Origin: Roseicyclus sp.
GTDB taxonomy: Bacteria > Pseudomonadota > Alphaproteobacteria > Rhodobacterales > Rhodobacteraceae
Direction of reading: 5' to 3'
NCBI GenBank assembly: GCA_018401055.1
Contig: JAGYLB010000102.1
Coordinates: forward strand, 1 to 53,834
Length of the DNA: 53,834 nt
Shown in pieces: positions 26,983 through 38,400 of this stretch; positions within the stretch are counted from its first letter, which is position 1, and each line of letters begins with the position of its first letter. Under the pieces are notes generated by a model that was not told the origin of the DNA, made no database searches, and saw only the letters and a list, made by a program, of their open reading frames with translations. A program made the translations under genes and the position numbers.

Positions 26983-27699
26983 GGATCTGGATCAAACCTG
27001 ATCTGCTGGCTTCGACCACCGATGCGGCGGGTGCGGCCCCCGAGGCTGCTCTGCCCGAGCGGATCGGGCTTGCGCTGCACACGGGGCGCCTCGCGTGCGC
27101 CGGGGGCGGCTTGAGCTTTCTGGCCGCCCCCGCGCCGGGCGCGCAGGAGCTTGTGGTGCTGGACAGGCCGCCCGAGGTCTTGCCCGATGTGGTCATCGCC
27201 CTTGGCACGAGGCGACCTGCCTGCGCCGGACCGCCGCCGCCCGCCGCTATGGCTGGATCGCCGCCCTGAAGGGGCCGACGCCGCCGAGGCGCTCTGGACG
27301 TTGTCGGTGGCCTTGCACGACCGCAGGCTGGGGCCGGATGTCACCGGGCACGGGACCGCCCCGCGCCCGTGGATCAGCGGCGCCATCCTGCGCGAGGCGG
27401 CGCTGGTTCTGCACAGACGGCCGCACCATCGTCTTCGCGCGACGATGCCGCCCGCGACCCGCCCCGGTTGAGCGGGAACAGGGTCGAGGTGGTGACCTTG
27501 GCGGCGGACGACAGGGCTGGTCTGCTGGCCGCGCTTGACGCCTGGCGTCCGGGCAGTCCCATCGGACCGGCGCGGGCAGGCCAGATGGTGCGTCTGGCCT
27601 TTGTCCTGCGCCCCGGCGACGAGTCCGGACCGGATACGGGCGCTGGCCTGCAAGCTGGTGGAGACCGCCAAGGGGCGTGTCACCCATCCGTCGGGCCTT

Positions 27700-28700
27700 G
27701 CCTTCAACCCCGAGGCGCGGCGGGAAAAGGTCGCTTTCCTCTTCCCCGGACAAGGGGCGCAATATCGCGGCATGCTGCGGGCAAGCCTTGCGACCCACCC
27801 GGCCCTGCGGGACTGGTTTGATGCGCTGGATCGGCATTACCCGGTCGATCTGGCTCCGCTGCCCAGCCGTCTGCTGCTGGAGGATTGGGACCCCGAGAGC
27901 CCTATGGCGCAGACGTTCCACGGTCTGGCAGGTGGCGGTTATGCGTGCCTGACCGCCGCGCTGGCCCATCACGACCTGCTCACAGGCATGGGCCTGCGCC
28001 CTGATGCCATGCTGGGCCATTCCAACGGCGAGAATGCGGCCTTGATCGCGGCCGGTGTGATCCGCACGGCGACGCGGCGGGGGCAATTCTCGGTACTCTC
28101 GCATATGTCGGCGCTGTTCTCGCGGGCCGATGCAAGTTTTGGCGACACGGCGACGGACGCCAAGGACGGGGACAGGCCCATTTGCATGGCGCTTGCCTTG
28201 CCCGCTGCGATGGATGCTTCGGTACTGGACGGGGTGCTCGATGATACCGTCTTGCTGATGATGGACAATTGTCCCAGCCAGAAGGTGGTCTGGGGCCCTG
28301 CCTCGGTGCTGGAACGCAGGCTCGCGCCCCTGCGCAACGAGGGGCTGTTGGCCCTGCGCCTGCCGATAGGCGCGCCCTATCATACAAGGCATTTCGGCCC
28401 GGTCGCCGCCCGGTTCATCAGTGAGTACGGCCTGCTCGACCTCGGACCGGGACGGGTTCCGCTTTACAGCGGGTATACGGGGGCGCCCTTTCCCGAAACG
28501 CGCGAGGCGATCATCGAGACCGCGACCCGGCAGTGGAGCGAACCCGTCCGCTTCGGCAAGGCGATCGAACGCCTGTACCAAGACGGCATCCGGGTCTTCA
28601 TCGACGTCGGCCCCGGTGGGCGGTTGGCGGGTTTCGTGCGCGACAGGCTGGGCACGCTGCCCCACAGCGCGCTTTCGGTTGACGAGGAAAGCCGGCCCGA
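27700..28700 (+). other. AT domain of the second subunit
   Basis: KVAFLFPGQGAQYRGMLRAS (~27727-27785), active Ser in AMLGHSNGENAALIAAG (codon ~28021), second His region LPIGAPYHTRHFGPVA, and EPVRFGKAIERLYQDG. It resembles the PfaB/PfaC-type AT. A second AT in the pathway could load a distinct starter or transfer the finished chain. Confidence 0.8.
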
Positions 28701-29179
28701 CGGCACGTCACTGCCCCGCATGCTGGCGCAAGTCTTTGCCTTGGGCCTTGTGGACCGGATCCCGGCGGATGGAGAGATCGCCCAGACACAGATTCCTCGC
28801 GCGGGCTGAGGTCTCCGCTGTCGCGGCGCCACGGCCCAAGGTTGCGCCCGGCATCATGGCTGCGGCTCCGGACGAGCTGAGCACCGACTCCTGCCTCGCC
28901 CGGGCTTTGACCCGGGGGGGCGCCGCACGCGCCGCGATCGTGACGGCCCATTTCGACCTGATGCGGGACCATCTGGAAGGAGAAAAACGGGTGTTCGCGT
29001 CGCTGGCGGATCGGATCTCGAACCCTGTCCGGTGCACGACGCCCCGTATCAGGACGGCCCCGATCCCGCCGCCGGCCTGACAGCAGCCCGCGCCCGATTT
29101 TTTGACCCAGTTCGGTGCCACCCACGTGGACATCCGCGGCGATGGCTTGACGGCCACGCTGATCCTGATCCCGAGCGCC

Positions 29180-30050
29180 AGACGTTTCTCGGGACCACGC
29201 CTTTTGCAAGGCGCGATCCGTCGATCCTGCCCGGACGGGGCTGCCGGTTCTGCCGCTCATGATGTCGGCCGAGATCGCGGCCTCGGGCGCGATGCAACTG
29301 GCCGGTCGGGGGTGGGTCGTGTCCCGGATCGAGGGCCTGCGCGGCCAACGCTGGATCGCGGGCGACAGCGGGACAATCGAGCTGCGGCTGGAGCTGCAGC
29401 GGCGCCCCGAAGCCGACACCGCGCTGCCGCAGGTTTGCCGCCACCTTGCACCACCCCAATGCGCAAGACGACAGCACCGGTCTGGCCGCGACCTGCGAGA
29501 TTGTTCTGGCGCGCGCCTATGCGGCGCCCCCCGAACCCTTGCCCGACGCCTTGCCGCCCCCGCCCGCAACCTATCCCGACGGCAACCCGATGATCACCGG
29601 CGAGGATTTTGCCGCCCGTCTGTTTCATGGGCCCTCCTTCACCAGCATCGGAACCGTCGCGGGCTGGTCGGAGGCCGCGATCAAGGTGGCCGTGGGACTG
29701 ACACCCGCCGAGGGATCGGTTCTTTGCCACCGATCCGTGCGTGTCGCGTGTGGTCCATGGGCCGCTTTTGGACAATGCCGGGCAGATCCTGGCCCTGCAC
29801 CACAAGCACGCGACCACCGGCAGTTTCGGCCTGTTTCCCGTCTTTGTCGACGCGATCCGCTTTTTCGCCCCGAAACCCGGGCCGGGCACCCCCTGCGGGT
29901 CGTCACTCGGCAGGAAGGCGATGGGCGGCACGCTGACCGGCGATCTGGATTACCGTGGTGCTGACGGGCGCATCTTGATCCGGGTCGAGGGGATGAAGAT
30001 GGTCTTCATCCATTGGCCGCGCCGGTTCGAGGCCAGCTTTTTCAGAGGGC
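29180..30050 (+). other. DH (double-hotdog dehydratase) domain
   Basis: The first hotdog has SRDHAFCKA (catalytic His) leading into TGLPVLPLMMSAEIAASG. The second has AARLFHGPSFTSIGTVAG and VHGPLLDNAGQILALHH, then VFVDAIRFFAPKPGPG. LFHGPSF and LPVLPLMMS are signatures of Pfa/enediyne-type DH domains. The second catalytic Asp would be in GPLLDNAGQ. Confidence 0.7.
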
Positions 30051-30099
30051 GCGAGGGGGATCACTGGCCACCCCGGTCGCGGCCCCGGCAGGCATCGCG

Positions 30100-30822
30100 G
30101 TCCGGATGATCCCCGGCTTCGAGCGCGGGTTCTTGACCACAAGCAACCGCATCTGGGTGCGCTCGCTGGCGGTGGCCTGCCTGTCTGAAGGCGAACGCGC
30201 CGCCTTTCATGCGCTGCCCCCGCGCGGTCCCCGGCAGGAGGAATGGCTTTTGGGTCGGATCGCCGTCAAGGAGGCGGGTCTGGCGATGCTGGCCGATCCA
30301 ATGGCCGCCGATCTGGCCGAACTGGGCGTGGCGCAAGATGCGCAGGGTCGCCCGTCGCTGATCCTGCCGACAGGCGCGCAATTGCCCTGCTCGATCTCGC
30401 ACAGCATCGGGGCCGCCATCGGCGCGGTGGCGCCCCCCGGCATTGCTGTCGGGATCGACATTGAACCCATGGCAGGCCCCGACGACCCGTTCACTCGCAA
30501 CACGCTTGCCTTTGACCCATCCGAGGCAGATGTGCTGAAGGCCTACGGCCCAAAGGCGGTCTGGTGCGCCAAGGAAGCCGTTGCAAAGGCGCTTGGCACC
30601 GGCCTGATGGGCGCGCCGACCCGGTTCCGGGCCAAGATGCAGGGCCGCCGGTCGCTTTTCATCTCGGTGGCCTCGGTCGAGGTCCCGGTGACCTTCTTGC
30701 AGGCCGAGGCCCATCACGTCGCCCTGTGCTACCTGCCGCAAGCCGAGGCGCGCGACATCGCCATGCGCCTTGCCGAGCCAAAACCAACATCAGCCGAGAA
30801 GGGGATGTCGCATGTCGACTAG
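30100..30822 (+). other. Phosphopantetheinyl transferase domain
   Basis: Sfp-type: GRIAVKEAGLAML, QLPCSISHSIGAAIGAVA (substrate-binding SHS), AVGIDIEPM (Mg2+ Asp/Glu, ~30451-30470) and WCAKEAVAKALGTGL (~30562). All key residues are present and this stretch is in one frame. Being fused to the synthase implies self-activation of the ACPs at 21580 and 30812. The stop overlaps the start of the free ACP gene. Confidence 0.85.
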
Positions 30823-31096
30823 TCACATCATAGCGGATAGCATTGCCAAGGTCCGAAACGACGTCGATCCCGAGTGGCTGGATGTTGACACGCGGCTGCG
30901 CGCCGACCTCGGCCTGACCTCGATCGACCTCTTGAATGTGCTGGCGCTCATTACGCAGGCTGTCGGCAGGAAGATCATGTATGAGCCACTGCTCTTGCCG
31001 GGGGGGCAGCCCCGCGCCGAACTGACCATCGGCGAGCTTGCGGCTTTCGTGGATGCCAACCGCGATGCCGCCGCCCCACGTGTCGTGGCGATGTAG
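30812..31096 (+). CDS. Free acyl carrier protein
   Basis: 94 residues, ATG 30812 with GAAGGGG upstream, overlapping the PPTase stop. The phosphopantetheine Ser is in LRADLGLTSIDLLNVL. ELTIGELAAFVDANRD is the last ACP helix. The acidic helix II fits interaction with the fused PPTase. It could carry a starter or extender unit, or hold the chain for the glycosyl- and methyl-transferases. Confidence 0.8.
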   Translation: MSTSHIIADSIAKVRNDVDPEWLDVDTRLRADLGLTSIDLLNVLALITQAVGRKIMYEPLLLPGGQPRAELTIGELAAFVDANRDAAAPRVVAM

Positions 31097-31097
31097 G

Positions 31098-31427
31098 ATG
31101 CCCGGCATGACCCGCTCCCCCCAACCGCCCCGAATGCCCTTGGCCTTGCGCATCGCAAGGGTGGTTCATGGGCCGCTGTCCAAGCTGTCGCGCCATCCGG
31201 TGCTGAACGTGCTGGTCGGCTTTGGCCTCCTGTTCATCGGGATCAACGAATTCCTCGAGGAGACCCTGCCCGATTACGAGGGCTTTTTCGAACTTCACCA
31301 CGCGGTCATCCTGATCGGCCTGACCACCTTGCTGCACGGGCTGATCGAGTTGACGGAACGGCTGGAGGTCGCGCTGGAGGAGCACGACAAGCACGCGGGC
31401 AAACCGCAAGACCACGATACGGCCTGA
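31098..31427 (+). CDS. Small membrane protein of the synthase operon
   Basis: 109 residues with two hydrophobic segments (HPVLNVLVGFGLLFIGINEFL and HHAVILIGLTTLLHGLIEL) and a charged C-terminus (RLEVALEEHDKHAGKPQ). It follows the ACP stop by one base. No named family; it may assist export or membrane location of the lipid-like product. Confidence 0.6.
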   Translation: MPGMTRSPQPPRMPLALRIARVVHGPLSKLSRHPVLNVLVGFGLLFIGINEFLEETLPDYEGFFELHHAVILIGLTTLLHGLIELTERLEVALEEHDKHAGKPQDHDTA

Positions 31428-31443
31428 GGAACGGGACAAACCC

Positions 31444-33064
31444 ATGGAATTCGTCACCGTCGTTCATCGTGCGATCCTGTCCAGCGGGCGCAGCGTCTAT
31501 GTCTATGTGGCGCTGTCCAGCCTTGGAACGCTGGGGGTGGCGATCTTGGTCAACACGGTGACCGATTACGACCCTGCCGCCGGGCCGGATTACGAGATGT
31601 TCGCCGCCTTCATTCTGGTCTGCGCCATCACCGTCGTGTCACGGGGCGAGACCACGCGCATCATGAACGCCGTGGGCGAGGGGATCGCGCATCACATGCG
31701 CGTCCAGTATGCCCGCCTTTTGAAAGAGGCCGATCTGGTCCAGGTCGAGATGATCGGGCAGGAAAAGATCAAGTCCACGCTGGCGCGCAACGCCCAGATC
31801 CTTGCCGAAAGCCCGGCGGTGCTGACCCAAGGCGTGGCCTCTGCCGTGACCTTCGTTCTGGCCACGATCTACGTGGCGACCCTGTCGATGATGGCGGCAG
31901 TTCTGGTGGTGGCGCTGACCGTCATCGTGGTGCTGGCCAGCCGCCTGCGCACCGACAAGGCGCGCGAGGCGATGGCGCTGGGGCAGGGCGCCGAGCGTGA
32001 GTTTTTCGACAGTTTCGACCATCTGCTCGACGGTCTGGCCGAGGCGAGGATGGACCGAGACCGGACCGATGATCTGTTCGGCAATTACCTGACCGTGCGG
32101 GCCGTCAGGGCGCGGCAGGCGCGGCTGCAGGCGCTCGATTCCATGATCGCCTTTGGCGTTCTGGTCTTTGCCAGTTTCTACCTGCTGCTTGGGTCGGTCA
32201 CCTTCATCACGCCGCAATATGTCGACAGCGCGGCCACGGCGATGAAGATCGTCTATGTCTCGTCGGTCATCTGGCTGTTGATCGAGGGGCTGTTGCGCAT
32301 CATGCCCACGATCTTGCGCGGGGATGCGGCCTTCACCGAGTTGCGCAAACTCGAACGCCAACTCAAGGCGATCCAGCACAAGGAAACCAGTGCCGAGCCT
32401 TGGCCTGCCGCCCTTCGAGGCGCTGACGCTGGAGCGGCTGTGCTACACCTATCCGCCCCGCGACAAGACCAGCGAGACCTTCGGCATCGGACCTTGCGAT
32501 TTTTCGCTCTCGCGCGGCGAGATCGTGTTCATCATCGGCGGCAACGGGTCGGGCAAGACGACGCTTTTGCGCAACCTGTGCCGTCTTTATGATCCGACAT
32601 CGGGGATGGTCTGCTGGAACGGAATGCCGGTGACACCCGACAATGTCATCTCGTTCCGACAGCGGATTTCGGCGGTTTTCGCCAGTTTCCATCTGTTCGA
32701 CAGGCTCTACGGCAAACGCGACATCACCGAGGAGGCGGTCGATGCCGCCCTCGATGAGGTCGGCCTGAAAGGCAAGACCGCCTACAAGAACGGGCGGTTC
32801 ACCACGCTCAGCCTGTCGACGGGCCAGCGCAAGCGTCTGGCGCTGGCCATCGCCATGCTGGAGGATCGAGACATCATGGTGTTTGACGAGATTGCCGCCG
32901 AACAAGACCCCGGTTTTCGGCGGCGCATCTACGAGGAAATCCTGCCGGGTCTCAAGGCGCGCGGCAAAGCCGTGCTCGTGATCTCGCATGATGAGCGGTA
33001 TTTCGACAAGGCCGACAGGCTTTACTTCATGGAAGAAGGGCAGCTTTCGCTGCGATCGGCATGA
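31444..33064 (+). pseudogene. PvdE/SyrD-type ABC exporter (one frameshift)
   Basis: About 539 codons. Membrane domain with helices such as YVALSSLGTLGVAILVNTV, FVLATIYVATLSMMAAVLVV and FGVLVFASFYLLLGSVTFI. Then, after a break near 32400, an ATPase: Walker A IIGGNGSGKTTLLRNL, signature LSTGQRKRLALAIAML, Walker B IMVFDEIAAEQDPGF, His switch LVISHDERYF. The AAEQDP and SHDERYF style is that of cyclic-peptide/siderophore exporters (PvdE, SyrD). It likely exports the operon's product across the inner membrane. The stop overlaps the next ATG (ATGA). Confidence 0.8.
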
Positions 33065-34226
33065 CGCATCCCAACGACACCGACCTCGACCCTCGCGCGG
33101 TGGATGACGACATTCGCATCCCCTTGGTGCGGCGGGGTTTCTTCGTCTATCCGGTTGCGGCCATCGTGTTTGCGGGCTTCCTCATGATGGCGCTGTCGCG
33201 CTCGATCTTCGTCTACGTCCTGCCCGGCGAGATCGGCGTGCGCTACGACCCGTTCTTTGGCGGCACCCAGACCGAGGTTTATAACGAGGGGCTGGTGGTC
33301 AAGTTCCCTTGGGACCGGTTCTACACCTACGAAATCCGGTTGCAAAACAGCCGCCACATCATGCGGGCGCTGTCGTCCGAGGGGATGGGCTTCGACATCG
33401 AGATTTCGGTCCTTTACCGTCCGCATCCCACCACCTTGGGAGAATTGCATCAGGAACTGGGACCCAATTACCGCGAGCGCGTGATCGAACCCATCGTGGT
33501 CTCGACCGTGCGTGAGGTTTTTGGCCGCTACACCTCTCATGCGGTCTATTCCACCGATTTCGAGACCTTTCAGGGCCAGATCGCGGATGAGCTGTCGCGC
33601 ACCGCCGTGCGGGATCTGGTCGAATTCTCGTCGGTCCTGATCATGCGGCTGGAATTGCCCGAGATCGTGCGGCTGGCCATCGAGCGGAAACTCGAACAGG
33701 AGCAGATCGCGGAATCCTACGATTTCATTCTCGAAAGCCAGCGGGCGGAGGCCGAACGCCGCCGCATAGAGGCCATCGGCCTGCAGAATTTCTATTCCAT
33801 CGTCGCCTCGGCGCTGACGCCCGAGGTGCTGACATGGCAAGGGATCGACGCGACGGTGCGCCTTGCGACCTCCACCAATGCAAAGATCGTTGTAATCGGA
33901 TCGGGCGAAGACCAGATGCCGATCATTCTGGGCGGTGAAATCGGGTCCCTGCCGGCGGGACCGCCGCCCGCGGTTGAACCGGCCACGGGGCGACTGGGCT
34001 CGCTCGATTCTCGGGGCACTGACACCCTTTGTTTCCGGAAATGTCGGTGCCGCCGCTGACCATCGCGCCCCCGGTTCTCGATTTCCCTTCCGCACCGGTC
34101 GTCGCCCCCCTCGGGGCGTGGATCGGCGGCGTCGATGCGCCGCTGACAGTCGATCCGACACAGCCATGGCCTATGGTTCCCAATGAAAACGGATTGCCAC
34201 CAGCAACCGGAAGTCAAAGGAACTAA
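33061..34226 (+). pseudogene. SPFH / prohibitin-family membrane protein (C-terminal frame breaks)
   Basis: One N-terminal membrane helix (VYPVAAIVFAGFLMMAL), then the band-7 domain: VYVLPGEIGVRYDPFFGG, YNEGLVVKFPWDRFYTYEIR, FDIEISVLYRPHPTTLGE, VVSTVREVFGRYTSHAVY, and a coiled coil EQEQIAESYDFILESQRAEA. The open frame stops at 34059. After small breaks near 33990-34030 (an extra T in ccctttg), a Pro-rich end ...VPPLTIAPPVLDFPSAP continues to 34226 and looks like the real C-terminus. SPFH proteins scaffold membrane microdomains. Confidence 0.75.
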
Positions 34227-34307
34227 GGCAATGTCCCATTCCGTAACCATTCATGATACAAGGAGAAGCGTGTTCCCGTCGAGTTTCGTCCCAAGGAGAG
34301 AATCATC

Positions 34308-34433
34308 GTGAGGCGCAGGCTCGTGCTTGCCCCTTTTCTTGCCCTCGAGGCCCCATTCGCGCTGGCACGGATCGTCCTGTCATCCGGCGCAAGACTGAGA
34401 GATTTTGCCGCCCACCACATCCAAGACCGCTGA
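34308..34433 (+). CDS. Small 41-residue hydrophobic/basic peptide gene
   Basis: GTG 34308 follows a strong AAGGAG. The frame reads MRRRLVLAPFLALEAPFALA... and ends HHIQDR. It overlaps the start of the DUF697-like gene. It may be a genuine short membrane peptide or the leader of the next gene. Confidence 0.35.
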   Translation: MRRRLVLAPFLALEAPFALARIVLSSGARLRDFAAHHIQDR

Positions 34434-35097
34434 CAAAACCGCCTCTGCCGCTGCGGAACCGCAAACGGACACCACCACCGCCGCAGGCGGGACCGGCGCG
34501 GATACGGGTCACACCGACACGCCCGTCCTGCGCAACGGCGCGGAGTCCGAGGATGGCACCTTGCCGCCTCGCAATGCTGAAGAGCGTCAGTTCCGCGCCG
34601 AGATGATCGTGAAGGAACACATGATTGCCTCGCTGGGTCTGGGCCTGATCCCGATCCCGCTTCTCGACATTGCCACCGGGGTCGCGTCGAACGTGGTCCT
34701 CGTAAACAGGCTGTGCGCGCTTTACGATCAACCCTTCAAGGCATCCGTGGCGCGGGGCGCGATCCTGACCCTGATGGCCGCCCTTGGATCGGTTGGCGCG
34801 GCAGTCACCGTAGGCTTCAGCCTCGCCAAGCTGGTGCCGGGAATCGGGACGGCGGCAGGCACGGTCACGCTGCCCATCGCCAACGCGGCGACCTCTTATG
34901 TGATCGGCAAGATGTTCATCGGTCACTTCGAAATGGGCGGCACGCTGTTCGACTTCGATCCGCGCTCCAATGTGCCGCAGGCGCAAGCGGCCTATGCCAA
35001 GGGACGGGATATGGCTTCCGACCTTTTCGCGTCGCGCCGCAAGACCTCGACGCGACAGCGGCCGCCGCGGCTCGATGCAGCGGCCGCGACTGCCTGA
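34405..35097 (+). CDS. DUF697-like membrane protein
   Basis: About 230 residues; the only in-frame start is TTG 34405, so the true start is uncertain. A Thr/Ala-rich N-terminus is followed by EMIVKEHMIASLGLGLIPIP, ATGVASNVVLVNRLCALYD and two hydrophobic hairpins (RGAILTLMAALGSVGAAVTV, LVPGIGTAAGTVTLPIANAA). LIPIP-x-LD and the glycine-rich helices resemble DUF697/YcjF-type proteins, which often pair with GTPases. Confidence 0.6.
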   Translation: MPPTTSKTADKTASAAAEPQTDTTTAAGGTGADTGHTDTPVLRNGAESEDGTLPPRNAEERQFRAEMIVKEHMIASLGLGLIPIPLLDIATGVASNVVLVNRLCALYDQPFKASVARGAILTLMAALGSVGAAVTVGFSLAKLVPGIGTAAGTVTLPIANAATSYVIGKMFIGHFEMGGTLFDFDPRSNVPQAQAAYAKGRDMASDLFASRRKTSTRQRPPRLDAAAATA

Positions 35098-35126
35098 CCG
35101 CAGATGCAACACCAAGGGGTCGAACG

Positions 35127-35318
35127 ATGATCTATATTCTCGGCGCGATCTACATCGTCTTGTGCATCCCGGTGGCCATCGTGGGCACCGGGTCGCGGCT
35201 GGGGTTTTTCGGCACCTTCCTGTTTTCCCTGCTGCTGACCCCGCTGTTGATGATCTTCCTGCTGATCATGCTGACCCCGCGGAAAAGGGCCAAGGCCCCA
35301 CGCCGCGGGTCAGGATAG
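35127..35318 (+). CDS. Small two-helix membrane protein
   Basis: 63 residues: MIYILGAIYIVLCIPVAIVG and FFGTFLFSLLLTPLLMIFLL are both membrane helices, with a basic tail RKRAKAPRRGSG. No named family. Last + strand gene before the convergent RND pump. Confidence 0.55.
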   Translation: MIYILGAIYIVLCIPVAIVGTGSRLGFFGTFLFSLLLTPLLMIFLLIMLTPRKRAKAPRRGSG

Positions 35319-35426
35319 GCCCAAGGTCCGCTGTGCGATCGGTGAGGGGCGCGCAGAATGTCTTGCCGCGCGCCCCGTCGCCACCAACGGTACGCGCGTC
35401 CCGGACGCGTTGAACATGCTGCGGTG

Positions 35427-38400
35427 CTATTCCGCCGCCCGCAGGGGCGGTTGTGCTGGTGCGACGCCTGCAGGCTCAACCGGCGCTTTGCCCATCATTT
35501 CAGCCTCCGGCGTGATGACAGGCTGCGGGACAGGATCGGGGTCGTAGCGCGGATCCTCGTCCCAGTAGATCGTCGGGTTGGTCGCACGCCGCGCCTGCCG
35601 CATCAGCGCGTAATCCTGCGCCCTCTGCCCCATTCTGCCCGCGCCCATCCGCGCCAGACCGCGCGCAACCCAGCCAAGGATGGTCCAGAACCATATCCGC
35701 AGCGCCAGAAGCGAGGGCGTCACCACCAGCGTCAGAACGGTGGCGATGCCAAGGCCGAAGACCACGGCGGTCGCCGAGCCGTTTCCACCACAGCGCGGTC
35801 GGGCTGTCGACCGAATAGCCGCCATTGGCGAAATCGAGGCTGATGCCGAACATCATCGGCGCAAGCCCTGCCATGGTCGTGATCGTGGTCAGCAGCACGG
35901 GGCGGATACGCGCCTCGGCGGTGCGGGTGATCGCCTCTAGCCGGGGCATGTAGCGGGCGTATTCCTGATAGGTGTCGATCAAGACGATGTTGTTGTTCAC
36001 CACGATCCCCGCCAGCGCGACGATGCCGGTGCCGGTCATGATGATCGAGAAGGTCTGATCCATCACCAGCATCCCGATCAGCACGCCTGTGGTCGACAAG
36101 ATCACCGCCAAGAGCACGAGGATGGAGTTGTAGACGGAATTGAACTGCGCCAGCAAAATGATGAACATAAGCCCCAGCGCCGCCCCGAAGGCCTGGCCCA
36201 GAAACGCCTCGCTTTCGGCCTGATCCTCCTGATCGCCTGCCCATTCCCATGTGACCGAGGCGGGAAAGGGGTTTTCCGTCTCGATCCAGGTCGTGATCGC
36301 GGCGATGCGTTCATTGGCGTTGACCGGCACCAATACCGCCGTCTCCGCGCGCAGCCCGGCGGCGAGGCTTTCGACCGTCTGCCCCTCGGTGAGCGCATAG
36401 ATCTGCCACGACATTTCACCAAGGGTGATGTCGGCGGTCCCGCCCGTGGCACTGGCCTCGACTTCGCGCAGATAGCCCAGCGTCGCACCCTCCGCGTCAT
36501 CGACACGTGACAGGCCCGCGATCACATCGGCTTTCACGTCAAAGATGCGGCGCTGGTCGATGCGGTTGATCTCGGCCAGTTGCGGCGCGGGGGTGTAGGT
36601 GACGAAGTTCGACAGCGGCACCAGACCGTCCTGTGTCCGCACCCGAAGGCTGTCGAGTGTGGACAGCACGCGCTGCTCTTCGGGAAAGCGGACGCGGATC
36701 TCGATTTCCTCGTCCGAGGTCGGAACCCGCATCGTGTCGAGCAAGATGCCGCGCGTGACCAGTTGCACCATCGCGCCGACGGTCGCCACGTCGGCCCTGA
36801 ATCGGCTCGCCGCCTTGACATCGACGTCGATCTGCCAGTCGATGCCGGGCAGGGGCAGGGTAATCTCCACCAAAGGCGTCAATGGAACCGTCTAGGCCTT
36901 CGAAGCGGGCGCGCGCGATCCGCGTCGCCTCCTGCAGCTCTTCCCAGTTCTCGCCGGATGCGAGACGCAAGCCAGATAGCTTGCCTCGCCCGCGACCATT
37001 GGCGGCGGCGAGGATCTCGGTCTGTATGCCTGGCAGATTGGGCGGGCAAGGCGCGCGCGCAATTCGTCGAGGATCACGTTGCCGCCGACGCGCGCGCCCC
37101 AGGGTTCGAGGTCGATCTGGACCTGGCCGATGGTGTCTGCAGGCGCTTCGGCGCCGCCGGTGTTGTTGTTCAGGCCCCCGTCGCCCGCGAAGGCGAAGAT
37201 ATCGCGGATGCCGGGCTGCTGCAGCACCCGTTCTTCGACCTGACGGACCAGCGCGTCTTGTTCCGTGATCGACAGGTTGCCCCGCGCGCGAACATAGACG
37301 ATGGCGCTTTCGGGTTCGGTCTCGACGAAGAACTCGACACCGTTGTTGTTCTCGCCAAAGTAGCTGAAGGTCGCCATGACAAAGGCGATGACCGCCACGA
37401 TGGTGACGACCGGCATCACCGGGTTGCCCACGATGGCATGGATGACCCAGCCAAAGGGCGTGCGCCTGTAGCCCGCCTGCACCGGTCGCGGCTTGCGCGC
37501 GATCTGCACTGATCCCAGCAGGACCGACATCACCGAGGCCGCCACGAAGATCAGCGCGCCGGGCGCCATGCGCAGCATCGGGCTTGCATCGGCGGGCATG
37601 GCGATCAGCACGCCGGGGTTGATCGTCTGCATCGCGCCCAGAAACATCAGGTAGCCGACCGCCAGCGTCATGGCCAGCCGCACCAGATACCAAGGCACCA
37701 GCCCCGTCAGCAGCGCCGAGGCCCGGTCCACGACACGCGTGAATCGCGCCGCCACGCCGCCCAGAACCGGCAGGTAGATGAGCGCCACGATCAGCGAGGC
37801 CGAGAGCACGAAGATCATCGTGACCGGCAACATCCCCATGAATTCACCCGCCACACCGGGCCAGAACAGCATCGGCAAAAAGGCGCAGAGCGTCGTCGCG
37901 GTCGAGGCCACGACAGGCCAAAACATCCGCTTGGCCGCATCCGTGTAGGCCTGCATCGGCCGCGCGCCCGCCTGCAGGCGCTTGTCGGCGTATTCCACGA
38001 CCACCACCGCGCCATCGACCAGCATGCCGACGGCGAGGATCAGCCCGAACATCACGATGTTGGAAATCGCCACCCCCATGATGCCCAAAAGCACGAAGGC
38101 CAGCATGAAAGAGGTGGGGATGGCAAAGCCCACCAGCATGGCCGACCGCGTGCCAAGGGCAGCCAGCACCACGATCATAACCAGCGCGATGGCCGTCAGC
38201 ACCGAGCTTTCCAGCTGGCGCACCATGTCGGCCACCGTCACCGACTGATCCAGCGTCGTGGTGACCTGCACCGAGGCCTGCAACTCGGCCGGCCATTGGC
38301 TGCGCACCCGTTCAACCGTCTCGCGCACCAACGCTGAGGTGTCGATGATGTTGAAGCCTTGCCGCTTGACCACCTGAAGCGCGATCGTCGTCTCGCCGTT

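Larger units (their letters stand above)
26979..30822 (+). pseudogene. Second synthase subunit: AT-DH-phosphopantetheinyl transferase (frame broken many times)
   Basis: About 1,280 codons starting from GTG 26979 (MRIWIKPDLLASTTDAAG). The ~240-residue N-terminal region is unassigned (ISGAILREAALVLH, VEVVTLAADDRAGLLAAL). Then follow an acyltransferase (~27720-28700), a linker, a double-hotdog dehydratase (~29180-30050) and a 4'-phosphopantetheinyl transferase (~30100-30810). Breaks are near 27220, 27420, 27640, 28790, 29040-29270, 29440, 29720 and 30055. With the first subunit it completes the set ER, KS, AT, ACP, KR, DH, PPTase, an order like an enediyne PKS split in two. It activates its own carrier proteins. 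Confidence 0.75.

Noticed and set aside
33022..34167. 381-codon - strand frame opposite the SPFH gene
   Set aside because: Antisense shadow; the + strand carries a clear band-7 domain.
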